Under the pieces are notes generated by a model, which saw only the letters and a list, made by a program, of their open reading frames with translations, was not told the origin of the DNA and searched no databases. This document shows positions 25,310 through 35,150 of a stretch of DNA of 64,000 bases, in pieces (the first letter of the stretch is position 1; each line of letters starts with the position of its first letter). The position numbers and the translations under genes were made by a program. This stretch comes from CAVVTR01 sp963751245. GTDB taxonomy: Bacteria > Acidobacteriota > Thermoanaerobaculia > Thermoanaerobaculales > Thermoanaerobaculaceae. Location: NCBI GenBank assembly GCA_963751245.1, contig CAVVTR010000001.1, positions 109,189 through 173,188 on the forward strand, read 5' to 3'.

Positions 25310-27229
25310 GTGACTCGAAGAATGCTCATCAACGCCCAGCGTGCGGAGGAGCTCCGGCTGGCCATCGTCAGCGGAGACACGCTGGACGAGTACCAGGTGG
25401 CCGTTGCCGAGGCCGGGCTGCTGCGGGGCAACGTCTACCGCGCCGTCGTCGTCTCGCTGCAACCCAGCCTGAACGCGGCGTTCGTGGACTTCGGCGCGCC
25501 GAAGCACGGCTTCCTCGCCTGCCACGACGTGGTCCCGCAGGCCTACCATCACACGCCCCCCGCCGGCACCAAGGGCGCCCCCCGCATCGACCAGGTGCTC
25601 GAGCGCGGCAAGCCCGTCCTGGTCCAGGTCACCAAGGACCCCTCCGGCGAGAAGGGCGCGGCGCTGACCACGAACGTCAGCCTCGCCGGCCGCTACCTCG
25701 TCCTCATGCCCTTCGACGAGGTCCGGGGGATCTCGCGAAAAGTCGAAGACGAGCAGACACCGGCAGGAGATCCGCGCCCTCACCGCCAAGCTGGAAGTCC
25801 CCGAGGGGTTCGGCTACATCGTCCGGACCAACGCGCTCGACCAGAACAAGACGGCCCTCAACCGGGACCTCGCCGGGCTCCAGCGGCTGTGGAAGGGAGT
25901 CCGGAGCGAGGCGGCGAAAGGCAAGGGGCCCGCCCTGTTCTACACGGACCAGGACCTCATCGTGCAGGCGGTCAGGGACTACCTCGACTCCTCCATCGAC
26001 GAGGTCCTCGTGGACGACGACGGCGCCTACGAGCGGGTGCGGACGCCATGCGCCACTTCATGCCGCGGGCGAAGATCACGGTGACGCGGTACACGGGAGC
26101 GGCTCCCCCTGTTCTCGCGGTTCGGGCTGGAGAGCCAGATCGAGAGCATCTTCAAGCCCACGGTGACCCTGCCCAGCGGAGGCTCGCATCGTCATCGAAG
26201 GAACCGAGGCCCTGACGGCCATCGACGTCAACTCCGGGCGCTCCACCCGGGGTGCCAACCAGGAGGCGACGGCGTTCAACACCAACGTGGAGGCCGCCCA
26301 GGAGGTCGCCCGGCAGCTCCGCCTGCGCGACATCGGCGGCCTCATCGTCGTCGACTTCATCGACATGCGCTCCGGCAAGCACCATCGCAAGATCGAGAAG
26401 CGCATGAAGGACGCCGTGAAGAGCGGCCGGGCCCGGGTGCAGCGTCGGGAGGATCAGCGACAACGGCCTGCTCGAGGTCAACCGGCAGCGCCTCAAGACG
26501 CCGCTGGTGCTGCGCACCCACCGGGTGTGCCCCACCTGCGGCGGCGGCGGGAGGATCCCGAGCCCCGAGACCGTCGGCGTCAGCCTGCTCCGCCGGATCG
26601 AGGAACGGGCGGCGGGCGGCCGCATCGGCGGGGTCCGCGTCGCGCTCCACCCCGAGCTCGCCGACGCCTTCCAGAACCACTACCGCCAGGAGCTCGCCTC
26701 CCTCGAGCGCGAGTTCGAGCTCGACATCGAGATCATCGCGGCCACCAACCTCCACCGGTCCCAGGAGGAGATCTCCTGGCTCGACCGGGGAGAGGCGGCC
26801 AGGGAGCGCCCCGCCGAGCCGGCGGCGGCCGCGGCCGGCGAGCAGGGCCGGGGCCGGAGACGGCGCCCCACCCGGGAGCGGGTGGCGGAGCAGTCGCCCC
26901 CGCCAAAGCAGGCCGCGCCGCCGGTCACGGCGCCAGCCGCGCCGCCGGCCACGCCCGAGGAGGAGCCGGCGACGAAGACACAGCCTCGCAAGCGCCGGCG
27001 GGGCGGGCGCCGGCACCGGAAGGCGACGGTGCCCGCCGCGGCGCAGGCCACGACGCAGGCCGAGGGCGAGACGGCCGCACCCCCCGCTCCGGCGGAGGGC
27101 GCCGGCGGCGGCGGCGAGGCGTCCGCGGCGCCCAAGAAGCGCCGCCGGCGGCGGCGCCCGGCACGGCGCGCAGAGGCCGGCGCCACCGAGGGAGCCTCCC
27201 CCGCCGAGGGAGCCTCCCCCGCCGAGTAG
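25310..27229 (+). CDS. ribonuclease E/G, multiple frameshifts
   Basis: Across three frames the complete Rne/Rng architecture is readable. First come MLINAQRAEELRLAIV and an S1-like segment (AAFVDFGAPKHGFL), then RTNALDQNK, then the catalytic core LTAIDVNSGRSTRGANQE (about 26215-26268), GGLIVVDFIDMRS and the zinc-link CPTCGGGGRI. A Pro/Ala/Arg-rich, probably disordered tail of about 150 residues follows. Indels lie near 25752 (CC for C), 26043 (missing G), 26104-26108 (C5 for C4), 26172 and 26447. Five +/-1 changes in 700 bp are far more than in any other gene here. RNase E/G matures 16S rRNA and starts mRNA decay, so true loss is unlikely. GTG at 25310 follows GAGGAG. Confidence 0.85.
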
Positions 27230-27378
27230 CCTCAGGGGCAGCGGCCCGGGCCCGGCGACGGGATTGAATCGGCCGGCCCCGTCGTTTGAAGACCTGAAAC
27301 CGTGGACGCCTGCCGTTCCGCCCACCCGGACGGGACCGGCGGCGCGCGGCCGCTTCACAGCCGTGACGGGAGGCTGCG

Positions 27379-28447
27379 ATGACGAGTCGACTCGAGCCGC
27401 GAGATCCGGCTCAGGAACCGCCCCACTGGCATCCCCACCGAAGACGACTTCGAGCTGGCGGAGGTACCGGTCCCCGAGCCCGGTCCCGGGGAGGTGCTGG
27501 TCCGCAACGTCTGGATGTCCGTGGACCCCTACATGCGGGGCCGGATGAGCGACCGCAGCAGCTACGTGCCGCCCTTCGAGGTGGGACGGCCCCTGGACGG
27601 GGGCTGCGTCGGCCGGGTGGTGCGCTCCCGCAACGACCGCTTCGCGGAGGGCGGGTACGTGCTGGGGCGGCTCGGGTGGCGCGAGCTCTTCGTGTCGGAC
27701 GGCGGCGACCTGGTCCCGGTGGACCCCGCCGTCGCGCCCCTGGAGGCCTACCTCGGCATCCTCGGGATGCCCGGGCTCACCGCCTACGTGGGGCTCCTGA
27801 AGGTGGGCGAGCTCCACGAGGGGGAGACGGTGTTCGTGTCGTCGGCGGCGGGAGCCGTGGGGTCGGCGGCCTGTCAGATCGCGCGGCTGCGCGGCTGCCG
27901 GGTCGTCGGCAGCGCGGGCAGCGACGAGAAGGTCGCGTGGCTGAAGGCCGAGGCCGGCGTGGACGCGGCGTTCAACTACCACGCGGCGGACAGCCTCACC
28001 GACGAGCTGCGGCGCGCCGCCCCCGAGGGCATCGACGTGGCGTTCGACAACGTCGGCGGCGATCACCTCGAGGCGGCGTTGAACGTGATGAACCCGTTCG
28101 GCCGGGTCGTCCTGTGCGGCGCCATCTCCGTCTACAACGCCGCCTCGCCGCCCCCGGGGCCGGCCAACCTCTTTCTCGCCATCATCAAGCGGCTCAAGCT
28201 CCAGGGGTTCATCGTCTCCGACCACGCGGCCACCACGGGACAGTTCCGCGCGGACGTGGGGGGGTGGATCTCGGCGGGCGCCCTGAAGTGGCGCGAGACC
28301 GTCGTCGAGGGCCTGGAGGCGGCGCCCCGCGCGCTGATCGGCCTCTTCCACGGCGACAACATCGGCAAGATGCTCGTCCGCCTCGAGCCGCCGGATCCCG
28401 CGGGAGAGCGCACCCGCGACGGGACGTCGGGCGCCGCGCGTGATTGA
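27379..28447 (+). CDS. zinc-independent MDR NADP-dependent oxidoreductase, frameshifted start region
   Basis: About 355 aa of the leukotriene-B4-dehydrogenase/CurA-like medium-chain reductase family. From 27392 on, in frame 2, the protein reads SREIRLRNRPTGIPTEDDF, then VDPYMRGRMSD, the NADP motif SSAAGAVGSAACQIARLRG and FDNVGGDHLEAALN. The only start with a Shine-Dalgarno (GGGAGG at 27370-27375, ATG at 27379) is in frame 1, so one extra base lies between 27385 and 27400. A TGA at 27380-27382 blocks frame 2 upstream. These enzymes reduce activated double bonds in enones, prostaglandin-like or quinone substrates; the natural one is unknown. Confidence 0.85.
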
Positions 28448-28587
28448 GTGAAACCTTCACAAGGCCACTTCGTAAAGCTGGCATGACGGGGCGTGGGCCC
28501 CAGGGAACCACGGCGCAGGAGTGGCGGGCTGCAACGCGACGTTGACCCGCACGGCGCGAAGACAAGGACATCCAAAGGGAGGGTGGC

Positions 28588-28986
28588 ATGAGAAAGATCG
28601 GTCGGGCAGCGTTGGTCGTAGCGGCAGTGGGAATGCTGGCGATGGCAACAGCGTACGCCAGCGAGTGGAGCAAGCTGGGCCAGAACGTGTTCCTCTTCAC
28701 GGCCAAGCAGGACGTCATCAAGGTGAAGTCCAGCGACGCCGTGAGCAAGATCCGGTTCGAGGACAACGGGACCCCGATCCGTCTCATGAAGGCGACCATC
28801 ACCTTCGCGGACGGCTCCACCCAGAACGTCGACTTCAACAACGAGTACGTGCGTCCCGGCCTCTCCACCCAGGAGATCGCCATCGACGGCGGACCGAAGG
28901 CGCTCCAGAGCGTCGAGATGACCTATGCCTCCGGCACCACGTCCAGCAGCGGAAGGGCCACCATCAAGCTCTACGGCATGCCCTAG
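28588..28986 (+). CDS. secreted DUF2541-like beta-sandwich protein
   Basis: A 132-aa exported protein. A clear signal peptide (MRKIGRAALVVAAVGMLAMATAYA, cut after AYA) precedes a compact domain: WSKLGQNVFLFTAKQDVIKV, then SKIRFEDNG, IRLMKATITFADG, a beta-rich middle, and the closing SSGRATIKLYG. The W-x-x-LG opening and RATIKLYG ending resemble DUF2541-type periplasmic proteins of unknown function. There are no cysteines. A strong AAGGGAGGG precedes the ATG at 28588. A robust terminator follows, so it is probably a monocistronic, well-expressed gene. Family assignment is by recalled pattern. Confidence 0.7.
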   Translation: MRKIGRAALVVAAVGMLAMATAYASEWSKLGQNVFLFTAKQDVIKVKSSDAVSKIRFEDNGTPIRLMKATITFADGSTQNVDFNNEYVRPGLSTQEIAIDGGPKALQSVEMTYASGTTSSSGRATIKLYGMP

Positions 28987-29019
28987 CCCAGGGCCGCCGC
29001 AGCCGTCGCAGGTCTGGCA

Positions 29020-29054
29020 GGGGAGCCGCCTCGCGGCTCCCCTTCTTCGTCTTC
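29020..29054 (+). terminator. intrinsic terminator (10-bp stem, T-rich tail)
   Basis: GGGGAGCCGC (29020-29029), loop CTC, GCGGCTCCCC (29033-29042), then TTCTTCGTCTTC. It ends the secreted-protein gene and lies 11 bp before the stop of the convergent acyl-CoA synthetase gene. Confidence 0.75.
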
Positions 29055-30753
29055 AGCGGTCCCAGCCGCCGGTGGCGCGCAGCTCGTGCACGACGGTCCT
29101 CGCCCGCTCCCGGAGGGCCATGTAGTCGGTCTTGGCCACCCGGTTGAGGGGGAACTCCCCGGGCCCGAGGATCACGACGTGGGTGGGGCGGGCGTAGGCG
29201 GCGATGTCGAGGCATGCCGCCGACACGTCCTCCGGCGTCACCTCGGCGCCGGGCGCCGGCTCCACGAACAGCATGATCGCCTCGGAAAACACCGCGTGCT
29301 CCGCCCCGACGCAGCCCACCGCCGCCACCCGCCCACGGAGCTTGTCGCTGACGTGGTTCTCGACGTCCTCGGGGAAGACCTGGTAACCCTTCGGCTTGAC
29401 CACCAGGCTCTTGCGCCCCGCGAAGTGGAGGCCCTCCGCGTCGTAGGATCCCAGGTCGCCGGTGTAGCAGATCCCGTCGGTGGAGACGGTCCGCGCGGTG
29501 CTCTCGGGATCGTTGAGGTAGCCCAGGAAGACCTGGGGGCCAGAGAAGCAGATCTCCCCCACCTCGCCGGCGGTCTTCTCGGCGCCGGCCTCACCGTTCG
29601 CGCGCATGGGCTCGCGGACGGTGAGGGGGCAAAGGGGCATGTCGCGGCCGATCCCGCGGCACAGCTCGTCCACGCCGGCCCCGGGGTCGGTATAGGTGCA
29701 GAAGCCCGCGGTCTCGGTGAGCCCCAGCCCGGTGCCGATCTGCGGCGCCATCGTGCGCATCCTCTCCAGGAACTCCCGGGACACCGCCTGCCCGCCGTAG
29801 AGGGCGAAGCGGAGCGAGGACAGGTCGAACTCCGCGTACTCAGGGAGCCGCCACTCCAGGTTGAAGAGGGCCGGGATCTGCCCCAGGATCGTCACGCGGT
29901 GCCGGGCGACGGCCTCGAGGCTGGCGCGGGGTTCGAAGATGTGCAGGATCACGCTGGTCCCCCCGCCGAACACCGTGGTGGCGAGCTGCTCCGTGGTGCA
30001 GCCCACGTGGGACGGCGGCAGGTTGACGAGCATGCGGTCGTCGGCGCTCATGCCGAACCCCACCGAGAGCCCGATGTTCTGGACCAGAACGTTCTCGTGG
30101 GACAGGAGCGCGGGCTTGGGCGAGCCCGTGGACCCCGTGGTGAAGATGAGCAACGCCGGGTCCCGCCGCCGCACGCCCTTGCGGGCGCGGCGGACGGAGC
30201 CGGTGAGCAGGCTCTTGACGAAGATCCAGCGGATGCCCGCCAGGAAGTCCATGATCCCCCTGGCCCCCTCGACGATGAGGTCGCCCTCCTTCTGGAACTG
30301 GACCCAGTGCTCCACGAACGGCGCGTGCTCCATGACCTCGCGGGCCATGGGGCGGAAGTCCGCAACGGCGGTCTTGCCGAGGAAGAAGTAGGCGCGCGGC
30401 CGCATGGCGTCAAAGCAGTACCGGACCTCCTTCGCCTTCAGCCGCAGGTCCAGGGGGGCGACCACCAGCCCCGCCCTGTAGCACGCGTACATGAGGTAGA
30501 CGTGCTCCTTGAGCAGGGGAAGGCTGGTCGCCACCACGTCGCCCTTGCGCAGCCCGGAGTCGAGGAGCTTGGCGGCGAAGGCGTTCACCGAGGCGTTGAA
30601 CTGCTTCCAGCTCACCACTTCGGACGTGGTGTGCTCGATGAGCGCTGGAGCGGCGGGCTTGACGCGGGCCCAGTGGTCGACGTAGTCCGCCATGTTGGCC
30701 AGCAGCGCATCGAACATCTCGCGGCAGCGACGGTCCTTGGCCGGGTCGATCAT
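29053..30753 (-). CDS. acyl-CoA synthetase / AMP-binding enzyme
   Basis: A 566-aa ANL-superfamily adenylate-forming enzyme. The P-loop A3 motif is IFTTGSTGSPKPALLSH (about 208-224), A5 is GLGLTETAG (about 350-358), A7 is YTGDLGSYDAEG (about 430-441), A8 is GRKSLVVKPKGYQVFPEDVE and the catalytic lysine is in NRVAKTDY near the C-terminus. It activates a carboxylic acid, probably a fatty or aromatic acid, to acyl-CoA. A hydrophobic insert (about 165-190) suggests membrane association. It could supply starters for the type III PKS (speculative). ATG at 30753 follows GGGGGAGAG. Confidence 0.88.
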   Translation of the reverse strand: MIDPAKDRRCREMFDALLANMADYVDHWARVKPAAPALIEHTTSEVVSWKQFNASVNAFAAKLLDSGLRKGDVVATSLPLLKEHVYLMYACYRAGLVVAPLDLRLKAKEVRYCFDAMRPRAYFFLGKTAVADFRPMAREVMEHAPFVEHWVQFQKEGDLIVEGARGIMDFLAGIRWIFVKSLLTGSVRRARKGVRRRDPALLIFTTGSTGSPKPALLSHENVLVQNIGLSVGFGMSADDRMLVNLPPSHVGCTTEQLATTVFGGGTSVILHIFEPRASLEAVARHRVTILGQIPALFNLEWRLPEYAEFDLSSLRFALYGGQAVSREFLERMRTMAPQIGTGLGLTETAGFCTYTDPGAGVDELCRGIGRDMPLCPLTVREPMRANGEAGAEKTAGEVGEICFSGPQVFLGYLNDPESTARTVSTDGICYTGDLGSYDAEGLHFAGRKSLVVKPKGYQVFPEDVENHVSDKLRGRVAAVGCVGAEHAVFSEAIMLFVEPAPGAEVTPEDVSAACLDIAAYARPTHVVILGPGEFPLNRVAKTDYMALRERARTVVHELRATGGWDR

Positions 30754-30809
30754 GACGCTCTCCCCCTGTGCAGAGGCTCTGTGAAGACCGATCCTACCGT
30801 GCCGCCGCC

Positions 30810-30827
30810 CCGGCGTCGAGACGCCGG
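30810..30827 (-). terminator. GC hairpin after emrB
   Basis: CCGGCGTC, loop GA, GACGCCGG: a perfect 8-bp hairpin 15 nt past the emrB stop. It lacks a T tract, so factor-independent termination is doubtful. Confidence 0.35.
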
Positions 30828-30841
30828 CGGCGATGCGGGCG

Positions 30842-32389
30842 TCAGTGCACCGCGGGGGGCCCTCCCGAGGGCCTGCCCCGCAGCAGGAGCACGAAGGGCA
30901 GGAACATCACGAACGCCAGCGTGAGCATCCAGAACACGTCCACGTAGGCGAGCACGGCCGCCTGCTGGTGGACGAGGCCGTCCATGAGCCCCAGGGCCAT
31001 GGTGTGCGCCGTCGAGGCGCTCTCGCCGGAGCGGGCGGCCAGCCCCCTGGCGAACTCGCCCACCTGCTGGTGGAACGCCGGGTCGAAAGGGTTGAGCCGG
31101 TCCACCAGGTGGCTCTGGTGGAACTGCTGCCGGCGGGCGAGAACGGTGGTTGACATGGCGATGCCCACCGAGCCGCCCTCGTTGCGGAGCAGGTTGAACA
31201 GGCCCGTGCCCTGGCCCACCTGCCGCGGCGCGAGGCCCGCGAACGCCGCCGTGGTGATGGGCACGAAGAGGAAGCCGAGGCCGAACCCCTGGAACAACCG
31301 CGACGCCGTGAGGTACATGAAGTCAACCTGCAGGTTGACGTCGCGCAGCAGCCACAGCGAGTAGACGTTGCACAACGCGCCGAACGCCACCAGCAGGCGG
31401 GTGTCGACCTTGCCGATGAGGCTCCCCACGAGACCCATGGCGACCAGCGAGGCGAGCCCCCCCGGCGACAGCACCAACCCCGCCCACATGGCGGTGTACC
31501 CCATCAGCGTCTGGGCGTACAGGGGCAGCATCGTGAACGAGCCGTAGAGGCCGAACCCCAGCAGGAACATCAGCAGCGTGCCCGAGAGGAACGCCCGGTC
31601 CTTGAACAGGCGCAGATCGACCAGGGGAGTCTTCGCGGTCAGCGATCGCCATACGAACAGGGCGATACCGACGGCCGCGAACAGCGCGAAGAAGCGGATC
31701 AGGTTGCTGTCGAACCAGTCGTAGCGCTGTCCGCGGTTGAGCATGACCTCCAGCGAGCCCAGCCCCAGGGCGATGAACAGGAAGCTCCAGTAGTCCACCC
31801 GCCCCTCGGGCCGCTTGAGGTAGGGCGGGTCCGAGATGAACAGCAGCCCGGCCAGGATCCCCAGGATACCCACCGGGATGTTGATGTAGAACACCCACCG
31901 CCAGGTCAGGTTGTCGGTGATCCACCCGCCCAGGGTCGGCCCGATGATGGGGCCGAACACCACTCCGACGCCGAACAGCGCCATCGCCTTGCCGTGCTCT
32001 TCCTTGGGGAAGGACTCCAGCAGGATCGCCTGGGACATGGGCACCATGGCGCCGCCGGCGAACCCCTGGATCACGCGCATCACGACCAGGAAGGTGAGCG
32101 AGGGGGCCGCGCCCGACCCCAGGGACGCGACGGTGAACAGGGCCAGGCAGGACAGGTAGAAGCGCTTGCGGCCGAAGTAGTTGCCCAGCCACCCGGTGAT
32201 CGGCAGGATGACCGCGTTGGCCACCAGGTACGACGTGATCACCCACGTGATCTCGTCGATGCTCGCCGAGAACGACCCCTGCATGTGCGGCAGGGACACG
32301 TTCGCCACCGAGGTGTCCACCACCTCCATCAGCGTCCCGAGCATGGCCGCGAACGCGACCATGTACTTGCTGGAGCTGGCCCGGGCCAC
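30842..32389 (-). CDS. emrB: DHA2-family MFS drug efflux transporter (EmrB type)
   Basis: A 515-aa major facilitator with fourteen predicted helices. Motif A is GWLGNYFGRKRFYLSCL (about 66-82), motif C is GVGVVFGPIIGPTLGGWI (about 141-158) and TM1 carries LMEVVDTSVANVSLP, all typical of DHA2 members. The protein exports hydrophobic drugs or other amphiphiles by H+ antiport through EmrA and TolC. GTG start at 32389; the gap to emrA is 18 nt. It is the last gene of the tolC-emrA-emrB operon. Confidence 0.93.
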   Translation of the reverse strand: MARASSSKYMVAFAAMLGTLMEVVDTSVANVSLPHMQGSFSASIDEITWVITSYLVANAVILPITGWLGNYFGRKRFYLSCLALFTVASLGSGAAPSLTFLVVMRVIQGFAGGAMVPMSQAILLESFPKEEHGKAMALFGVGVVFGPIIGPTLGGWITDNLTWRWVFYINIPVGILGILAGLLFISDPPYLKRPEGRVDYWSFLFIALGLGSLEVMLNRGQRYDWFDSNLIRFFALFAAVGIALFVWRSLTAKTPLVDLRLFKDRAFLSGTLLMFLLGFGLYGSFTMLPLYAQTLMGYTAMWAGLVLSPGGLASLVAMGLVGSLIGKVDTRLLVAFGALCNVYSLWLLRDVNLQVDFMYLTASRLFQGFGLGFLFVPITTAAFAGLAPRQVGQGTGLFNLLRNEGGSVGIAMSTTVLARRQQFHQSHLVDRLNPFDPAFHQQVGEFARGLAARSGESASTAHTMALGLMDGLVHQQAAVLAYVDVFWMLTLAFVMFLPFVLLLRGRPSGGPPAVH

Positions 32390-32407
32390 GGTGGCGCCCT
32401 GCCGTGC

Positions 32408-33457
32408 TCAGCGGGATCCGGCAGGGGAAGGGGCGGCCGCGGGCGCCGGCGTGGCGGCCGGGGCGGACACCGGTGCCAGCGTGTCGACCTCGACGTGGAT
32501 CGAGAGGCCGAGCCGGAGGTCGTTGCCGGGGTCCTCCCCGGGATCGATGGTGATCCGGACGGGGAGGCGCTGCACGATCTTCACCCAGTTCCCCGTGGCG
32601 TTCTCCGGCGGCAGCAGCGCGAACGCCGCGCCGGTCCCGGCGCTCAGGCTGGCGACGTGCCCGTGGTAGGTTCTGTCGGGGTTGACGTCGGTACGGAACG
32701 TCACGGGCTGGCCGACCCGGATGCGCTTGAGCTGGGTCTCCTTGAAGTTGGCGTCGATCCACACGTGGCGGCCCTGCAGGGGGACGATGGCGCACAGGGG
32801 CTGCCCCGCGCTGACCACCTGGCCGGGCTGGCCACTGCTCTTGGAGACCATACCGCCCACCGGGGCGGCGACGGTGGTGTAAGAGAGCATCAGCTCGGCG
32901 TTCGCCAGGTGGGTCTCGCGCACCTTGACCTCGTCCCTGGCGACCTTGAGGGAGCCGGCCACCGCGTCCACCGCCTTCTGCGCGGCTTGATGATCCGCGC
33001 GGGCCACCTGCTCGGCGGAGACGGCCTGGTCGTAGCGCTGCTTGGGCACCGAGGTGCGATCGTACAGCTCGGAGAACCGGCGGCGGTCGATCTGGGCCAG
33101 GTCGAGCCGGCTGGCGGCGGCCGCCACCTGGGCGCGGACCCGGGCCAGTTCGGCTTCGGTCTGGGCGACCACGGAGCGGGCCTTCTCGAGGGCCGCCCGG
33201 TCCTGGTCGACGACCTGCTGGAACGTCGAGGGGTCGAGGGTGGCCACCACCTGCCCCTCGTCGATCACCTGGTTGTCGCTCACCAGGTAGGTGAGGATCT
33301 TGCCCGGCACCCGGGGCGCGACGGGGTACACGTCACCGTGGACGTAGGCGTCCTCGGTGCTGGGGTACAGCTGCGAGCGCTTCCAGTACAGGTAGCCGGC
33401 GATCACGACGCCGATGACGACGACAAGGATGATGGCGAGGCCGATCCACTTCTTCAT
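32408..33457 (-). CDS. emrA: EmrA/HlyD-type membrane fusion protein
   Basis: A 349-aa periplasmic adaptor anchored by one N-terminal helix (WIGLAIILVVVIGVVIAGYLYW). The first lipoyl half is TEDAYVHGDVYPVAPRVPGKI (motif DAYVxGD), followed by a coiled-coil hairpin (about 85-180) and the second half with YTTVAAPVGGMVSKSSGQPG. The barrel region is VWIDANFKETQLKRIRVGQPV. It bridges EmrB and the TolC-like channel. Its ATG overlaps the tolC stop as ATGA at 33454-33457, so translation is coupled. The C-terminal Ala/Pro-rich tail is unusual but probably disordered. Confidence 0.93.
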   Translation of the reverse strand: MKKWIGLAIILVVVIGVVIAGYLYWKRSQLYPSTEDAYVHGDVYPVAPRVPGKILTYLVSDNQVIDEGQVVATLDPSTFQQVVDQDRAALEKARSVVAQTEAELARVRAQVAAAASRLDLAQIDRRRFSELYDRTSVPKQRYDQAVSAEQVARADHQAAQKAVDAVAGSLKVARDEVKVRETHLANAELMLSYTTVAAPVGGMVSKSSGQPGQVVSAGQPLCAIVPLQGRHVWIDANFKETQLKRIRVGQPVTFRTDVNPDRTYHGHVASLSAGTGAAFALLPPENATGNWVKIVQRLPVRITIDPGEDPGNDLRLGLSIHVEVDTLAPVSAPAATPAPAAAPSPAGSR

Positions 33458-34851
33458 TGCGGGTTCTCCGGTGTCCTGGTGCCGATCGTGTCGTAGAAGG
33501 CGGGAAGATCCTCTCCCACCGCCGCGAGCGCCGCGGCCTGCTCCGCGTAGGCCTGGTAGTGGCGGTCGACGAGGGAGAAGCGGCTCGCGGCCAGGACCGC
33601 CTCGGCATCGAGGGCGTCCGTGCTGTTGGCGATGCCGGCGCGGTACTGATCCTCGACGATGCGCAGGTTCTCCTCCGAGGCCTTGACGTTGACCCTGGCG
33701 GTGGCCGCCTCGCGCAGCGCCTGCCGGTAGGCGCGCAACGCCCGGTCGACCTCGATGGCGACCCCGCGTTTCGCCTCGGTGAGGTCGCGGCTGGTGAGCT
33801 CGGTGGCGACCTCCGCCTCCCGGATCCTCGCCTTGCGGGCGCCACCGTCGTAGGCGTCCCAGCTCGCCCCGAGGAAGAGCACGTTGGCGTGGGGGTAGAC
33901 CAGGTAGTCGTTCTGCTGGTAGGTGTGCGCCGCCTCGGCGAACACCACGGGCTTGCGGTCGTCCTGCCGCACCGCCACGGCCTCCCTCTCCGAGGCCAGC
34001 TTCTCCTGCAGCGCCACCACCTGCGGGTTGCCCTCCAGCGCCCGGGCCTGGAGCGCGTCGTCCGCCGCGTCGAGGGGCGGCGGGGGCGGCAGGTGAGCGG
34101 GAAGCTCCAGCGCGGCGCCGGGGTCACGTCCCAGCAGGCGGTTGAGCGACTGCTTCGCCACCGCTTCCTGGTCCTTCAGCTGGGCCGCCTGGTCCTGGAC
34201 GTCCCGGAGGCGGACCTCGGTCTGGAGCAGGTCGTTGCGGGCGACGACCCCCTCCTTGTACAGGTTCTGGGCGACGCGGAGGTGATCCTGGAGGCTGCGC
34301 ACCCGCTCGCTGACGACGACGCGCCGCTCGCCGATGCCGAGCACGCCGAGGTAGGCGCGGAGGGCCGCGAGCTGGGCTCCCGTCACGTCGGCGCGGCCCG
34401 AGGCCCCGACGGCCGACTCCCGCTTCCGCGCTCCCGACAGCGACGAGGAACGGCGGCCGAAGTCCCACAGCACCTCGCGCACGCTGACCTCGAAGCTCCA
34501 GTAGCCCCGGTTCGTGGTCGGCGCGTTCAGCGCGCCGAACTTTGCCACCACGGCATGGTCACGCTCGTACCGCCCGCCGCTCAGCGAGACGAGGGGGAAG
34601 TACGAGGCGTGGGCCTGCTTCACGCCCTCGGCGGCCGCCTGGAGCTGCAGGCCGGACCGGTCGGCGGCCAGGGAGTGCTCGCCCGCCACACGCAGCGCCT
34701 CGGACACGCTGAGCGAGGCGCCCCCTCCGGGCGCCGCCGCCCGCGCGGCCGGCACCCCGAGGAGCAGCGCCACCAGCGCCCACGTGCAGCCACGCAACCG
34801 GCGTGCACCCCGGCGCAGGCTGCACGATGGCTCTCTCCGCATCGCACCCAT
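33454..34851 (-). CDS. tolC: TolC-family outer membrane efflux channel
   Basis: A 465-aa protein with signal peptide (LRGCTWALVALLLGVPAARA). Two OEP repeats form the alpha-barrel: LSVSEALRVAGEHSLA near 50-65, the beta-strand HASYFPLVSLSGGRYERD, NLYKEGVVARNDLLQTEVRL near 205-224, and in the second half VVFAEAAHTYQQND and DQYRAGIANSTDALDAEAVL. It is the first gene of the operon with emrA and emrB, giving a complete tripartite pump through both membranes. ATG at 34851 follows AAGGAG. Together with the TonB receptor it demonstrates a diderm envelope. Confidence 0.93.
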   Translation of the reverse strand: MGAMRREPSCSLRRGARRLRGCTWALVALLLGVPAARAAAPGGGASLSVSEALRVAGEHSLAADRSGLQLQAAAEGVKQAHASYFPLVSLSGGRYERDHAVVAKFGALNAPTTNRGYWSFEVSVREVLWDFGRRSSSLSGARKRESAVGASGRADVTGAQLAALRAYLGVLGIGERRVVVSERVRSLQDHLRVAQNLYKEGVVARNDLLQTEVRLRDVQDQAAQLKDQEAVAKQSLNRLLGRDPGAALELPAHLPPPPPLDAADDALQARALEGNPQVVALQEKLASEREAVAVRQDDRKPVVFAEAAHTYQQNDYLVYPHANVLFLGASWDAYDGGARKARIREAEVATELTSRDLTEAKRGVAIEVDRALRAYRQALREAATARVNVKASEENLRIVEDQYRAGIANSTDALDAEAVLAASRFSLVDRHYQAYAEQAAALAAVGEDLPAFYDTIGTRTPENPQ

Positions 34852-34991
34852 GACGACGTCTCCTTGTCGGTGTTGAGCCCCTGGGGTGGCCCGGGACGCC
34901 CGTGGGGCCACGGCCTCGGTGAACACCACTGCCCACGGGGGGGATTCCTCCGCGGGGTTCTCGCCGGATCCCGGCGAGACGCTGCCCGGGC

Positions 34992-35010
34992 GGTAGTGTA
35001 CCAGGCTACC
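34992..35010. promoter_or_regulatory. inverted repeat upstream of the efflux operon
   Basis: GGTAG-N9-CTACC lies in the 299-bp divergent region between tolC and the GDPD gene. It could be a TetR- or MarR-type operator controlling the pump. No regulator gene is adjacent, and such a short repeat can arise by chance. Nothing else structured is visible in 34852-35135. Confidence 0.2.
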
Positions 35011-35135
35011 TCCTCGACGGCGTCGCGACCCGGCGCGGGGGCCGCACCTCCCCTGCCTTCGCCCGGCGCGGGCCGGCACCGCCTTGGTCGGAAACGGGAT
35101 CGTGCCGACGGCGATTCCGCGCCGCGAGGGGCGGC

Positions 35136-35141
35136 TACCAT
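35136..35141 (+). promoter_or_regulatory. candidate leaderless -10 of the GDPD gene
   Basis: TACCAT followed by 9 nt and the ATG at 35151; no Shine-Dalgarno in between. Confidence 0.45.
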
Positions 35142-35150
35142 GAGTGCAGC

